Positions 22,423 to 32,135 are shown, numbered from the stretch's first letter. The stretch: 64,000 bases of DNA from Perognathus longimembris pacificus (GCF_023159225.1 NC_063175.1:4543255-4607254); one strand, 5' to 3'. The notes: a model not told the origin generated them from the sequence alone. Numbers and translations are program-made.

Positions 22423-23867
22423 AAGTCTTGTATTAAACTGATCTTTGAAGCCTGTAGGTGGAGTCACAGTGAACAGCCTGGAGGCAATCCTGACTCTTAT
22501 CACCAGACTCCAAGCCAAAAGAAAAACCCAGGTTTTAAACCCAAACTGATCATGTTTGGGTGCAAGCAAATGTGTCTAAGAAAAACTACAAAAGGTTCAA
22601 ATATGCAGCATGTGGTATAAGTACAATGATGTAAAACCAGTGTGTTATTCTTTATGTCTATCTATGCTAAAAGTCAAGTGTACATCTGATCATGACAATT
22701 CTTTGGTATAGACTTAAGATTTTGCTTCTCCATTTTTCTCTCCTGTGCTCTCATAAACTCTTTAAGATCATGGGACCAGAGTCATTTTGGGAAGAGTGTG
22801 CAAATGTGGCTGCTATCCTCAATTTTCCTGACCCAGGATTGATATTTTGCTTTATAGGATGCAGGTCAACAAGTGTGCTATCTGCGTGGACTGTGGCTTT
22901 CCATGGCTACAGGAAGCTGCCTCCACAGTCTGCTCCCAAACTGCCTGGTTTCACTACTAGTGATTCCTTATTCTCTCTCTCTTGCATGGAAAACTGCTCA
23001 GGGAATCTAGGAGTCCTGTGAAGATTTTGACAGGCCCTGAGTGCTCCTGCTCTGGCTCTAGAGCCACACCCCCTTTCCCCCACCCCCCAAGATTAGATTT
23101 GGGTTTATAGCAGGCCTATCCTGACAGTTGCAACTGAGACTTACTCCAAGGTTAAAAGCATCAGAGTTGTGTTTGGTGGCCCTAGGGTTGCATTGGGGCA
23201 GCATTGGTGTCTTCCCCCTCCATGTCTCAGAAACTGTCATGGCTGCTGCAGAGAGCAGATTTGGTTGGCATTTGGTCTGTGTGGATTTTGTGACTAGGAA
23301 GATGGTTAAAGGCCCAAGCCTTCTAAAATCTGTTTAAAGTTGTCACCCTGCTTAAACCAGTAGGGCACCAGCCTACAAAAGCCATAGTACTCAGAGTAAG
23401 CAACCAGGGAATACTGGGATATTTCAAATGTCTTTAACCAGTCTTGTGTAGAAATTTGCAGGCAACCCAGCAGGAGGTGTGACAATCTACTCAGGGGACT
23501 CTGAGATGCCACTACTGCCTCACCCAGACCCAACTCATCTCTCCTGCCTGCCTCCATCACACCTGACTAATGAAGCTTGCTGATTCGGGATGGAAGACAC
23601 AGTCACTTTGGATCTGCTGAAGCTGAGACTTTTACATTGTCCCAACCCTTTGCTTTCTTGATTGTTATTCATTTGTGTTCTCTTCCACCTACTGGTAAGG
23701 TTAAATGATATGATTTGATTTGATGACATATGGATCTCATTCAGTCTGCTGTTCTCTAAGTGTTACAGCAGAACTCTAGCAAGTACTTGTTGGTCAATTC
23801 TCAACAAGTTACAGGTAAGCTCTACTCCTATTCTCCTGTTGCTCTAATTGGAAATAAAAAGGGTTTT
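22423..23867 (+). other. ERV interior, unassigned
   Basis: About 1.4 kb within the retrocopy. Frames of 60-109 codons occur on both strands, and I could not recognise protease, RT or integrase motifs in them. It may be decayed pol or other sequence carried in the transcript. Confidence 0.3.
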
Positions 23868-23874
23868 TATGGCT

Positions 23875-24105
23875 AAGAGGCCTTGGATTGCAGTTCGAAG
23901 CCAGCCCAGGCAGAAAAAAATATATATATATTCCTCTAAAACTCCATCTCCCAACTAACCAGCAAAGAGTCAGACTGGAAGCTTGGCTCAAGAGAACCAG
24001 CCAAATGCTGAAAGCAACACTGTGGCTCAAGTGGTAGAGCACTAGCCTCGAGCGGAAGTGCTCAGGGACAGTGCCCAGGCCTTGAGTTCAAACCCCATGA
24101 ATGCC
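23875..24105 (+). mobile_element. B1-ID dimeric SINE
   Basis: Right half of a B1 unit (GCAGTTCGAAGCCAGCCCAGGCAG, then CTCCATCTCCCAACTAACCAGC) followed by the tRNA-like module (CACTGTGGCTCAAGTGGTAGAGCACTAGCC to GAGTTCAAACCCC). The first part of B1 is missing or diverged. The SINE lies within the ERV retrocopy. Confidence 0.78.
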
Positions 24106-24342
24106 AACTGGGACAAGCTATCCAAGCAATGAGCACCTAGACCTTCAGGATGAGGTCAATCCTGACAATGAGGAACCATGGAGAGGAGTAAGAGGAGATG
24201 AAGTCTCATCTTAAATTGAGTCAATTTAAACTTGCCCTTTCAAAATTAATCAGAGCCGGGAGATAAGAGGAATAGTTGTTTACCCACCTAATGTCCATAC
24301 CTGTCCATTTGCCATTTGGACAGAAATTTGCATTCTTCCCTT

Positions 24343-24680
24343 TGTGGTCGGGAGCAGAGCCAGCAGTTATTCTCACTTTGATCTCTGGCTGTGTTGCTAT
24401 CACAAGGATATGCTAAGTGCAAGGACATTTGTTTACTAGTATCTCTGCCCCTACCCGGAATTGCTTTAATATGTCCGCTGGAGTACATTCCTATGTTAAT
24501 CAATCTCATCCTGTGTTTCCTGCCATCAAATGTTGCGAACTTCAATGTCTCTTTGTGTTCATAAATTTTAGCAACCCTATGTTATTCCCTGGTTCCAAAA
24601 CTGCATATAAGCTGGAAGTTAAGAATAAACCTGGCTGCAGTCTTGAGTTACAATCTTAAATTGCAGACCTCCCGACCCCA
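24343..24680 (+). mobile_element. Solo LTR of a different ERV, nested in the ERV retrocopy
   Basis: 338 bp bounded by near-perfect inverted ends: TGTGGTCGGGAG at 24343-24354, and its complement in CTCCCGACCCCA at 24669-24680 (11 of 12). CATATAAG (24603-24610) and AATAAA (about 24625-24630) are spaced as TATA box and polyadenylation signal of an LTR. No PBS follows and no PPT precedes it, so it is solo. It resembles short class II (IAP-like) LTRs in layout, but that is by impression only. A clean flanking duplication is not visible. Confidence 0.62.
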
Positions 24681-25405
24681 TCTTTGCCTCTTGTCTTTTT
24701 TCTCTTGTCTTGTATTTTTCCTTTTCTTTAATCCTCGCCCCCCTCATCAGGATTCCCTCTTCCCTGCTGGCTGGTTCCAATACTTTGTTACTTGCTATTT
24801 GTGTGTATATATATGCGCCTCTGACTGGTTACTCCCAACCAGTCCACTATCCCTAAACACTTCCTTCTTGTTCCCAGTCCAGTTATTCCTCCTTCCTTGT
24901 AATGGGCCACAATTGGGTTTATGTTCCAAATGGAACTTTTCTGGCTTATGCCCAGGGTGTGTTCTCCCATGTCGTTCAGGTTAACTGGTCCTGTGTACTT
25001 GTCACCCTCACCTTTTCAAAAGTCTCTTTTAACAGGATAACATCCCTCACCCAGGATGCCACCTGGGAACTTGCAGTTCAAGGCTATCCTCTTACTACAC
25101 TTCTCTGCCCAGCGCAGATCTGGACGCTGAAGATCCCAGCCCCAGTGACTCCTTGATGTGCCCAAGCTGCAGGAGGTAGCCAGAGAAGACCATGACACCC
25201 ATTGGCCCTGATAACCATTCTCATGGAAATGAGGACTTTTACCAACCAAACTGTCAAACAAATACTTCTTGTACTGTACCAGGCCAAATGACGAATCAGG
25301 GACCCCTGAATACGTCACTCCTTTACAGCAGGAAGTAGCTCCAGAAGAAACAACCTCCGCCCATACTCCCGGCCTGGTACCCCTCCTCTGTTATTAATAA
25401 ACAAC
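24681..25405 (+). pseudogene. Probable ERV env remnant
   Basis: It lies just upstream of the PPT, where env ends in simple retroviruses. The frame 24902-25156 (84 codons) contains possible N-glycosylation sites NGT and NWS and is flanked by other short frames, so the gene is split by frameshifts and stops. It shows only a weak similarity of pattern to gammaretrovirus-type surface protein. No fusion peptide or membrane anchor could be identified. It is not functional. Confidence 0.42.
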
Positions 25406-25417
25406 AAAAGGGGGGAA
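25406..25417 (+). promoter_or_regulatory. ERV polypurine tract
   Basis: AAAAGGGGGGAA immediately before the TG that opens U3. This purine run resists RNase H and primes plus-strand DNA in retroviruses. Its position exactly at the U3 start supports the LTR boundary. Confidence 0.85.
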
Positions 25418-25524
25418 TGTTAGCATTTCCCTAGCCTTAGGTCCTCAGTTCCTCCCACTATTCCCTAGATCCACCCATACCTGATGAGCCACTCCTACTC
25501 ACTACCTACTTCCCCTTTACCCCC
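25418..25524 (+). promoter_or_regulatory. ERV U3 (short)
   Basis: 107 bp from TG to the start of R. It is much shorter than the several hundred bases usual for gammaretroviruses, and no TATA box is visible near its end, which is C-rich (CCCCTTTACCCCC). It may be internally deleted, or the family may be TATA-less. Confidence 0.72.
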
Positions 25525-25633
25525 AGAGAGAAGCTGCCACCTGGATAAGGTGCAGATGCCATGTAGCTCCCTCTCCCATGGGAACTATGGCCCCACTAAT
25601 AAACCTCCTTTTGAACCTTCAAAAAAAAGAAAC
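25525..25633 (+). terminator. ERV R region, 3' copy, with polyadenylation signal and poly(A)
   Basis: R is 25525-25620. AATAAA is at 25598-25603, 17 bases before the junction where R stops and A8 begins (25621-25628, followed by GAAAC). U5 sequence present after R in the 5' copy is replaced here by the A-tract, which is what a cleaved and polyadenylated viral RNA would give. Confidence 0.88.
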
Positions 25634-25725
25634 AGAAATATACTCACTGCTTTATGTATGCAATTGTAGCCCCTCTGTACATTACTTTGACAATAAAAGA
25701 TGCAATAAAAATAAATAAAATTTTT
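25634..25725 (+). mobile_element. TSD right copy and host L1 3' UTR, right piece
   Basis: 25634-25648 is the second copy of the 15-bp duplication (one mismatch). From 25649 the L1 3' UTR resumes in register with the piece ending at 20434: GCTTTATGTATGCAATTGTAG, CCCCTCTGTACATTACTTTG and AATAAAA, ending in an A-rich tail. Compare 38936-39013 for the uninterrupted arrangement. Confidence 0.85.
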
Positions 25726-27714
25726 GCATGTTTAACTTTCCCCCTGTGCTGATGTATTGTGAAGTACACACCTGTAAGGCTTAATTCAAACCCAACTTAC
25801 ACTAGGGAGCACGTGGCACCTATAGGAGAACTATTGCTGGATTTAGTAAACCACCAAGTGCTGAAACAACTTATTTAGAAATAAATATTAAATACTACAA
25901 AGCTGTGAGAGTAGTAGAAAGACCACAAATTTATCCTTTGCCAAGATTCACTGAGTGTTACTATTACTGCTTAGCTTAAACATTTGATTTTCCTCATAAA
26001 TATGTTTTCTTAGATGCTGAAGGTTATAAAATCTTTAATATATTGTATAGATGTGTTCAGAAGTGGGAGCAATCATTTCAAATCCAGAAGAGGCATTGGA
26101 AGCTGAGTCACTGAGGAGTAACTCAGTGCTTTTTAGAAGATGACAACTACAAGATTGTTGTAAAGTCTGAAAGGAAAGAACAGTCTGGACACACAGACCA
26201 GTGTGGACACTAAATACTTCAACTAGTGGGCAGGAGACACTGATAGGTTTTAGTATAATGGAAGCAATATTCTCTCATTGCCTGAGGCATATAAGAGGTA
26301 CGATGACTATTTGACCTTATGTAATAAGATTTATCTCTAGGATCTTTGGTTTTTCTTTTTCTTAAACGAGACCCATTTTCTCACCAAACTTATTCATAAA
26401 TGGAATGATAAAATTAAGAACTACATAAGGAATCCCATCTCTATCTTATATGATAGGCTCATTTGTTGGCAGAGTTACCTCAGATAAATGAATTAGTTAC
26501 ATGGGAAAATATGCTTTAATCCTGAAATGTTGGGATTCTGCTTCTAATGATCATTCAAATGTCACCAGAGAAGCTTTTAAACAGTTTTCCCCCCTAAGAT
26601 ACAAACTAACAAACTGGATCCAACTGCCACAGGGAGAATTTTTTAATTTCACAGTTGGTTGGAATATATACTGGGGTGGCCTTGAGGAGAAAAGGAAGCA
26701 ATGGCTACCATTGGTGGGAGAGCCCATGTCTGTAAAGGAGAAGTAACACTTCCATCTCTCTTTGTTATTCATGGTAAATCCTAGAGCTCCTTCATCTAAC
26801 CCCTCTTGTAGCATTTCTGGGACTCTTGTTGTAGTTACTTCATGATATCTGAACAAAATAATAATTTAAAATTTAATTTACTTCATTGCTCTCTTGTTAA
26901 AATCTATTTGGGTTCTTTTTAGTTGTTTTTTTAAAGGGCTGGTATTTTGTTCTCTCACTTCACACATAGGCCATATTTGTGCATTCTTATAATACACAAA
27001 CACATCTGCAGCCTACACACTGCTTACATAAAGTTCTAGTTGCTTCAGAGAATGAGATTTAGGGCCGTTCTTATTGAGAAAGTAGCAGAGTACTACTAAT
27101 TAATACAAGAGCTGTTTGCACCCATTAGAAAGCACACCCATAGCAACGTGTCCATGCCCATCTATGGTGCCAGGCATAGGTATGTTTAGAGACTCACGCT
27201 TACACGTGTTGGGAAATAAGAAGCTGAGCTCTGTGGTGTCCAGCGGGGAGACTGAGTCCATCTTTCTGTAGAGCAGGGACCAATGAAGACTTGCTGATGG
27301 CTTGAAGTTGGCCAGGCAGAGAGTACACAGGTGATAGAAATGGGTACAGGTCTTCTTCTGTAAGCTAGTGGAACACCAGGATAGGAAATCTCAAAGTATG
27401 CTCCTGGGAATAAGGATGGGTTGGGCCTCAAGCAGTAAAGAATACAGGACAGCTCTTTGCCTTCCCTGTTTGTCAAAATGAAGGGAATAGCTTTACAAAG
27501 GCAGATTATATTCTGTCTTCCCCTTTGTACCTGGAAGAAAAAGGCTGGCCATTTTAAAGGCAGCTTTAGATCATCATGCTCCAGGAGAGAGCACCAGGAA
27601 AACGTGTGTGAACACACTTCGCTAACTGTCCTTTATCCATGTATTTGCCTTCCCAACCCTTGCTGTCCTTTGGGACTCAAAGTTCTTTTCCTCATGGAGT
27701 CATGGCTCTAAAAA
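25726..27714. other. Unclassified 2-kb stretch
   Basis: No gene recognised. The frame 26501-26746 (81 codons, starting MGKYALILKCWDS) and a 143-codon reverse frame at 27186-27617 show no known domain and lack flanking splice signals that I could defend. A CCATAGCAAC motif is at 27138-27147. Confidence 0.4.
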
Positions 27715-27727
27715 CAGCGTAATGTTA

Positions 27728-27814
27728 ACAGTACAAGAAATGTATCCAATGCCTAACGTATGAAACTGTAACCTCTGTGTATATCACTTTGACAATAAAT
27801 AAGAAAAAAAAAAG
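27728..27814 (+). mobile_element. Extremely short L1 insertion (87 bp) with TSD
   Basis: Only the last 3' UTR block of lineage A is present (AGTACAAGAAATGTATCC, then CTGTGTATATCACTTTGACA, AATAAATAAG and A10). The 13-bp flanks CAGCGTAATGTTA (27715-27727) and CAGCATAATGTTA (27815-27827) differ at one base. Reverse transcription therefore aborted after fewer than 90 bases. Confidence 0.9.
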
Positions 27815-27887
27815 CAGCATAATGTTATTTGCTGAAGTTGCCTTGTAACCTGGAATTCATTTTGATTTCTCTTAGAACTCCATTGGT

Positions 27888-27915
27888 TCTCTGTTCTCTC
27901 TCTCTCTCTCTTTCT

Positions 27916-27954
<39 letters not shown>

Positions 27955-27974
27955 TTTCTTTTTTTTTTTTTTTT
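27888..27974. repeat. (TC)n(TG)n microsatellite and SINE tail
   Basis: (TC)n at about 27894-27918, (TG)n at about 27918-27949, then a T-rich run to 27974 that is the poly(A) tail of the adjacent reverse-strand SINE. The two overlapping reverse-strand open frames across it arise from the repeat. Confidence 0.88.
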
Positions 27975-28167
27975 GCCAGTTCTGGGGCTTGGATGACTGC
28001 ATGGCCTGAGCACTGTCCCTGGCTTCTTTTTGCTCAAGGCTAGCACTCAACTTCTTGAACCACAGCACCTCTTCCAGATTTTTCTATTTATATGGTACTG
28101 AGGAATCGAACCCAGGGCTTCATGTATACTAGGCAAGTACTCTACCACTAAGCCACATTCCCAGCTC
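27975..28167 (-). mobile_element. ID-like dimeric SINE
   Basis: Same family as 20796-21011, more diverged: GCCAGTTCTGGGGCTTGG, GAGCACTGTCCCTGGCTTC, GAGGAATCGAACCCAGGG and CCACTAAGCCACATTCCCAGC. The B box is intact, with one change in the A box. CTCTGTT-type sequence on both sides (27888 and about 28168) may be a decayed TSD. Confidence 0.9.
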
Positions 28168-28169
28168 CT

Positions 28170-28978
28170 CTGTTTTTCTCTTGCTATGCAGTACTCTGTT
28201 ATAAAGTTTCATTTTAGCTAAGAATTAATAAGAGTTGAAATAATTTTTCTTCCCCAACACCTTACTGTCAAAAAAGATCTCTGGGTGATTCTTCTGTCCC
28301 ATGGATAGGGAGAGCCCACTGAAATTTAAAAAGTGTTGCTTCAGTGAAACTTGGGGCTCTCATGATGATCCTGAAGTCACTTCTTAAGGAGAAAGAAGAA
28401 AGCAAAATAGTTCAGAGAAGACTGGGAACAAAGAAAGGAGTTTCAGCAAAAGTTGTTTAAAGTTGTTAAAAGTAGTTAAGCTGCTCCAAATCTCCCTAGA
28501 ATTTCCCAGACAGGCCAATAGCTGACGGCCACAGAAACACAAGAGCCCAAAAGAGGCTAAAACAAACAAACAAAAAACAACAGCAAGCAAACACAAAACT
28601 TCTTTCAAAATAAGGAACATATTCCTGGCATCTTAAATATGACAGAAAATAAAATATTCACATCAAGCTGAAAATCATCAGTTTCTTTATCTGTAACTTG
28701 GTGTCTACTGCATAAATGATTTCCACTAATTGAGCTTTTGTAACTCATAAGGTTAATTATAGCACAAAGTAGAATGACTGGTAATTAACTTACTGTTGGA
28801 AGCTGAGGTAATAAATACTTAAAAAGGGGACATATCAAGAGTTTTTAAATGGTATTAGATAGAATAAGATTAAATAGGAAATTCTGCTGTAATATATGAA
28901 AATGTATGAGTGTATATAAAAGTAGTAATAACTACTTATAAACACAAATATGACAATAAATCTAACTATGTATACATT
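28170..28978. other. Unclassified stretch
   Basis: No gene or clear mobile element. The 78-codon reverse-strand frame near 28384-28620 is leucine/phenylalanine-rich, contains an (AAAC)n-derived stretch and shows no domain. Confidence 0.4.
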
Positions 28979-29084
28979 TGTGTGTACAGATATACATATA
29001 TACATACATATATATGTATAGACTTTATAGATATATGTATATATATGTAGCTAGCTAGCTAGTTAGGTAGGTAGGTAGGTAGAC
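28979..29084. repeat. Compound TATATG / AGCT / AGGT simple repeat
   Basis: ATACAT/TATATG units at 28988-29048, then TAGC units (29048-29062), then TAGGTAGGTAGG to about 29082. Confidence 0.85.
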
Positions 29085-29116
29085 AGGCATTGCAGAGAAA
29101 CAATGAGAGAATCAGT

Positions 29117-29335
29117 TGAGGGGCCATGGTGTTATAGGCTATAATCCCACTCATGTGAGAAAAGAAGCTGGAGAACCGTAGTCTGAGGTCAGCCATGGAA
29201 AAGTTAGTACAAGAATTTATGTCAAATAACTAAAAGTAAAACTAAAAGCAAAAGTATTGGGATATGGCTCATGTGACAGAGCACTTGACTAGCAAGGCTG
29301 AGCCTCTGAATTTAATCCTTGGTACTGAAAAGCTA
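29117..29335 (+). mobile_element. Degenerate B1-ID dimeric SINE
   Basis: A B1-like left part (GGGGCCATGGTGTTATAGGC, TATAATCCCACTC, GTAGTCTGAGGTCAGCC) and an ID-like right part (GGGATATGGCTCATGTGACAGAGCACTTGACTAGC to TTTAATCCTTGGTACTG). Divergence is high. Confidence 0.65.
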
Positions 29336-29417
29336 CTTGAAGATGAAAGCTACATTATTGACAAAAGTCTTTAATTCCTTTTATACTACCGTTTCACTTT
29401 CTGGAGTTTTTCAGGAG

Positions 29418-29965
29418 TGAGACCCTGAAGAGCCCCACCTGCCTCAGTCCTGGGGGCGTGCTTGTTTGCACCACCTCCCAGAAGAGGGATCCTGGTTAGC
29501 CCTGCCTGCCTTCTGGGTCAGGAACTGGAAAGGCAGCTCTAGCTGGCCACGCCTCCCAGCCTTAAGACCATGTGCAGCAAGATGACTGCCAGGCAGTAAC
29601 CTGGGGGCCATCCTGCTAGTACTTAGGCCGCCTCTTAGGGAGGTCCCATGGCCTTCTGCCCTTGACTGACAGCTCACACCGCCAGTCACAGCCCCTGGCT
29701 AGGTATGTTACACCCTCCTCTTCCTGCTATTGCCCATACTTAAGATCCAGTCCCCACCACTAAACTGAGCAGTCTTGAACTTCTCCTGAGTCGTCTGATT
29801 GTCCAACTGCTGGCGAAAGGTTGGGTTGGGCTGAATGCAGGCGACTTGCGGCTCGTTACCTATTCTGGGTTCACCCTCGGCGGGGTGCGCTTCCTTGCTT
29901 CCCCTGCTGGTTGGGAGAGCACCCGGGGTGCAGGGACCCCTGCAAGAGTCTATGAGTATTGTAGG
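29418..29965 (+). mobile_element. Possible LTR in a GC-richer block
   Basis: Starts TGAGACCCTGAAGAGCCCCACC and is richer in GC and CpG than its surroundings. CATACTTAAGATCC and CTAAACTGAGCAGTC are arranged roughly as TATA-like and poly(A)-like signals, followed by a GC-rich U5-like part (GCGACTTGCGGCTCG). It has the look of a class I ERV LTR, but neither end nor a TSD is defined. A CpG-rich promoter fragment is the alternative. Confidence 0.35.
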
Positions 29966-30988
29966 TTTTTTTTTTTACATCTAGTTTGTTTAACAAAGTG
30001 GTTTGTGGATTTCAAGTTCCCACCTAGAAATCAGGAAGAACCAAACACCATCAGTTCCCCCCCCCCCCACCCCCGGGGGGACACTGGATGATATTTATAC
30101 AGGTTTAATGTAGAGTCTCATCTGTAAAAACAGGAAGCCTCAGTCATACATATAAATGCATTCTGACACTTTGTCTGCCATTGAGATCTGGAAACACGGT
30201 GTTCTTTTCCAGATCAAATATGGCCTAAGCAGTCTTTTCCTTTTATTTTTCAGAAAGCTTTCAGAGAGATACCTGAGGGTATTTTCCCATCTCACTGTAG
30301 AATGACAGCACAGAATGCGCATAGATGCTCACACAGAGAAGTTAATAATATTCTACATTGAGTCTGTTTTTAGACTAATAGAACTAGTTTAAAGCAAGTC
30401 TGTACTGTGAAAAAAGAAATAGAAAGATCTTTAAATGTTATTCTGGATAAACTTTAAGAGAAAAAGTAAACATTTTCTTTTTCCCCACATTGTGTTTAGA
30501 ACAATTAAATGAATTCAAAGCCTGAGCCACTTTGTAAAAGGCTTTTTTAATTGCTCCTATTGATCATGACCTAAATTTGCTTCTGTACAGTTCATGGAGC
30601 AGCACTGGCATTGAATGGAATCCCTTGGGGAGGAAAATCCACAGCCATTCATACATTATCCAATGGATCCAATGGTAGAATAACTAGTTATACTTATTAA
30701 CATAGAGAGAAAGATCATTCTGTTGGTAGACCAGATGACTAGGTCTTCAGTGGTAATGCATTAAAAATATATCTTTGGAAAAACGAAGAATTCTCTGATT
30801 GGATTTTGGTAGACTATAATTTTAGCTTACCCATAGAAAACTAATCTCTCATTATACACATGGGTAATCATTCTAAATCTATTCGGTAAATTGAAGCTGT
30901 ACATAATCCTCACAAACAGACATGCTGATTCCCTCAGTGAAGGTGCTTCTAAGCATCAATAAACCTGTAGAGTAAAACACACCACTCA
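29966..30988. other. Unclassified stretch with C/G run
   Basis: A C11 run followed by ACCCCCGGGGGG lies at about 30057-30080. The rest is AT-rich without a recognisable gene. No SINE or L1 seen. Confidence 0.4.
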
Positions 30989-31004
30989 GGGTCCAACAAT
31001 TTGG

Positions 31005-31210
31005 TTTGGCCCTTCTTTTTTTTTTGGCCAGTCCTGGGCCTTGGGCTCAGGGCCTGAGCACTGTCCCTGGCTTCTTCCCGCTCAAGGCTAGCACTCTGCC
31101 TCTTGAGCCACAGCGCCGCTTCTGGCCGTTTTCTGTATATGTGGTGCTGGGGAATCGAACCTAGGGCCTCGTGTATCCAAGGGAGGCACTCTTGCCACTA
31201 GGCTATATCC
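31005..31210 (-). mobile_element. ID-like dimeric SINE with TSD
   Basis: Near-identical in body to 22197-22405 (shared GCTTCTGGCCGTTTTCTGTA, GGAATCGAACCTAGGGCC and CACTAGGCTATATCCCCAGCC), so both derive from one young subfamily. The perfect 16-bp TSD GGGTCCAACAATTTGG is at 30989-31004 and 31211-31226. Confidence 0.95.
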
Positions 31211-31284
31211 CCAGCCCCCGGGGTCCAACAATTTGGATAAAAAAAAAATCCTTTTGCCTTTTTTCTTTTTCTAGCCTAGGGGAT

Positions 31285-31505
31285 TCACTGTGGTGATTAT
31301 TAGTGCCAGTAGGTACTGGGACTTAAACATGGCCTTCATGCTGTCCCTTGGCTTTTTTGTGGGAGGCTGGTACTCTACCACTTGAGTCACATCTCTACTT
31401 CTGGATTTTTGCTACTTAATTGGAGATATGAATCTCATGGGATGGCTTTGAATCTTGATCCTCAAATCTCATCTTCCTGAGCAGCTAGGTTACAGAAATA
31501 CTGGC
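31285..31505 (-). mobile_element. Degenerate B1-ID dimeric SINE
   Basis: Complement of the dimer: TACTGGGACTTAAACATGG, CCTTGGCTTTTTTGTGGGAGG, ACTCTACCACTTGAGTCACA, then GCTTTGAATCTTGATCCTCAA and CTTCCTGAGCAGCTAGG. Old copy. Confidence 0.75.
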
Positions 31506-32012
31506 ATCTGTCTTTGGTTTTGTTCTTGTTAGGAACTGATTCTTCCTCATTACTATACATAATAGTATGAAGAGCTTCCTGCCACCTCTGCAGATGACTG
31601 CAAATGTGGTTTTAATGAACAAACCTTGCTCTCCATTATGTAAAAATCCATAACATTGTGAGGCTTTAAATTGTATGCATCTACTCTCCACTCCTGTCAT
31701 TTAGAGATTCCTCCATTTTCCCAGCTACTCTCAGGGCCTTTGACATTTTGTAGTTATGTGTGTATATCAAACCACATATCACTGTGGTATTTAATAATGA
31801 ACACACACTGCACCAATTTCCTCCCAATAAATTGTAAAATCACCTGATCATCTTTTAGTTCTCAGGATCCCAAAGACCCTTGGGCTCCTGAAGTATTGTA
31901 TATCACAATATTCAGTGCACATTTCCAGTGCACAATGGATGCTTCTTTGAAGTATTTAACAAGAAAAGAATTGGTATTTAATGTTTGAATATTTCCCTTT
32001 GAAGTGTTTTAC
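31506..32012. other. Unclassified stretch
   Basis: About 500 bp without recognisable gene or repeat. Confidence 0.4.
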
Positions 32013-32135
32013 TTGACAGTTGGGCATGTTAGTTCCTGTTAGTAATCCCAAGACTTGGGAGGTTGAGACAACAGAATTGAAAGTTCAAGCCCAGGCTATT
32101 GATGAATATGCTGTCACAAAACAACAACAAAACAA
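32013..32135 (+). mobile_element. B1-like monomeric SINE
   Basis: GTTGGGCATGTTAGTTCCTG, TAATCCCAAGACTTGGGAGG, TTGAGACAACAGAATTGA and TTCAAGCCCAGGCTA, followed by an (ACAA)n tail. The 68-codon open frame across it is incidental. Confidence 0.78.

Larger units (their letters stand above)
20435..25633 (+). mobile_element. ERV copy with R-U5 ... U3-R-poly(A) ends (processed-type retrocopy)
   Basis: The 5.2-kb insert begins exactly at a 96-bp repeat (20435-20530) that recurs at 25525-25620. The left copy continues into U5 and a primer-binding site (PBS). The right copy is preceded by a polypurine tract (PPT) and U3 and followed by A8 and AGAAAC. No U3 lies left of the first copy and no U5 right of the second. 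That is the structure of a retroviral genomic RNA, not of an integrated provirus. A 15-bp duplication, AGAAATGTACTCACT (20420-20434) and AGAAATATACTCACT (25634-25648), flanks it, far longer than the 4-6 bp made by retroviral integrase. The reading is L1-mediated reverse transcription of ERV RNA. The interior is decayed, shortened and carries later insertions. No intact gag, pol or env frame exists. Confidence 0.85.

Noticed and set aside
20435..25633. Interpretation as an ordinary provirus with two LTRs
   Set aside because: No U3 precedes the left R and no U5 follows the right R. An A-tract and a 15-bp duplication are present instead.
26501..26746. 81-codon plus-strand frame as a possible exon
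   Set aside because: No known motif, no convincing splice signals and an overlapping 101-codon reverse frame; coding status cannot be supported from sequence alone.
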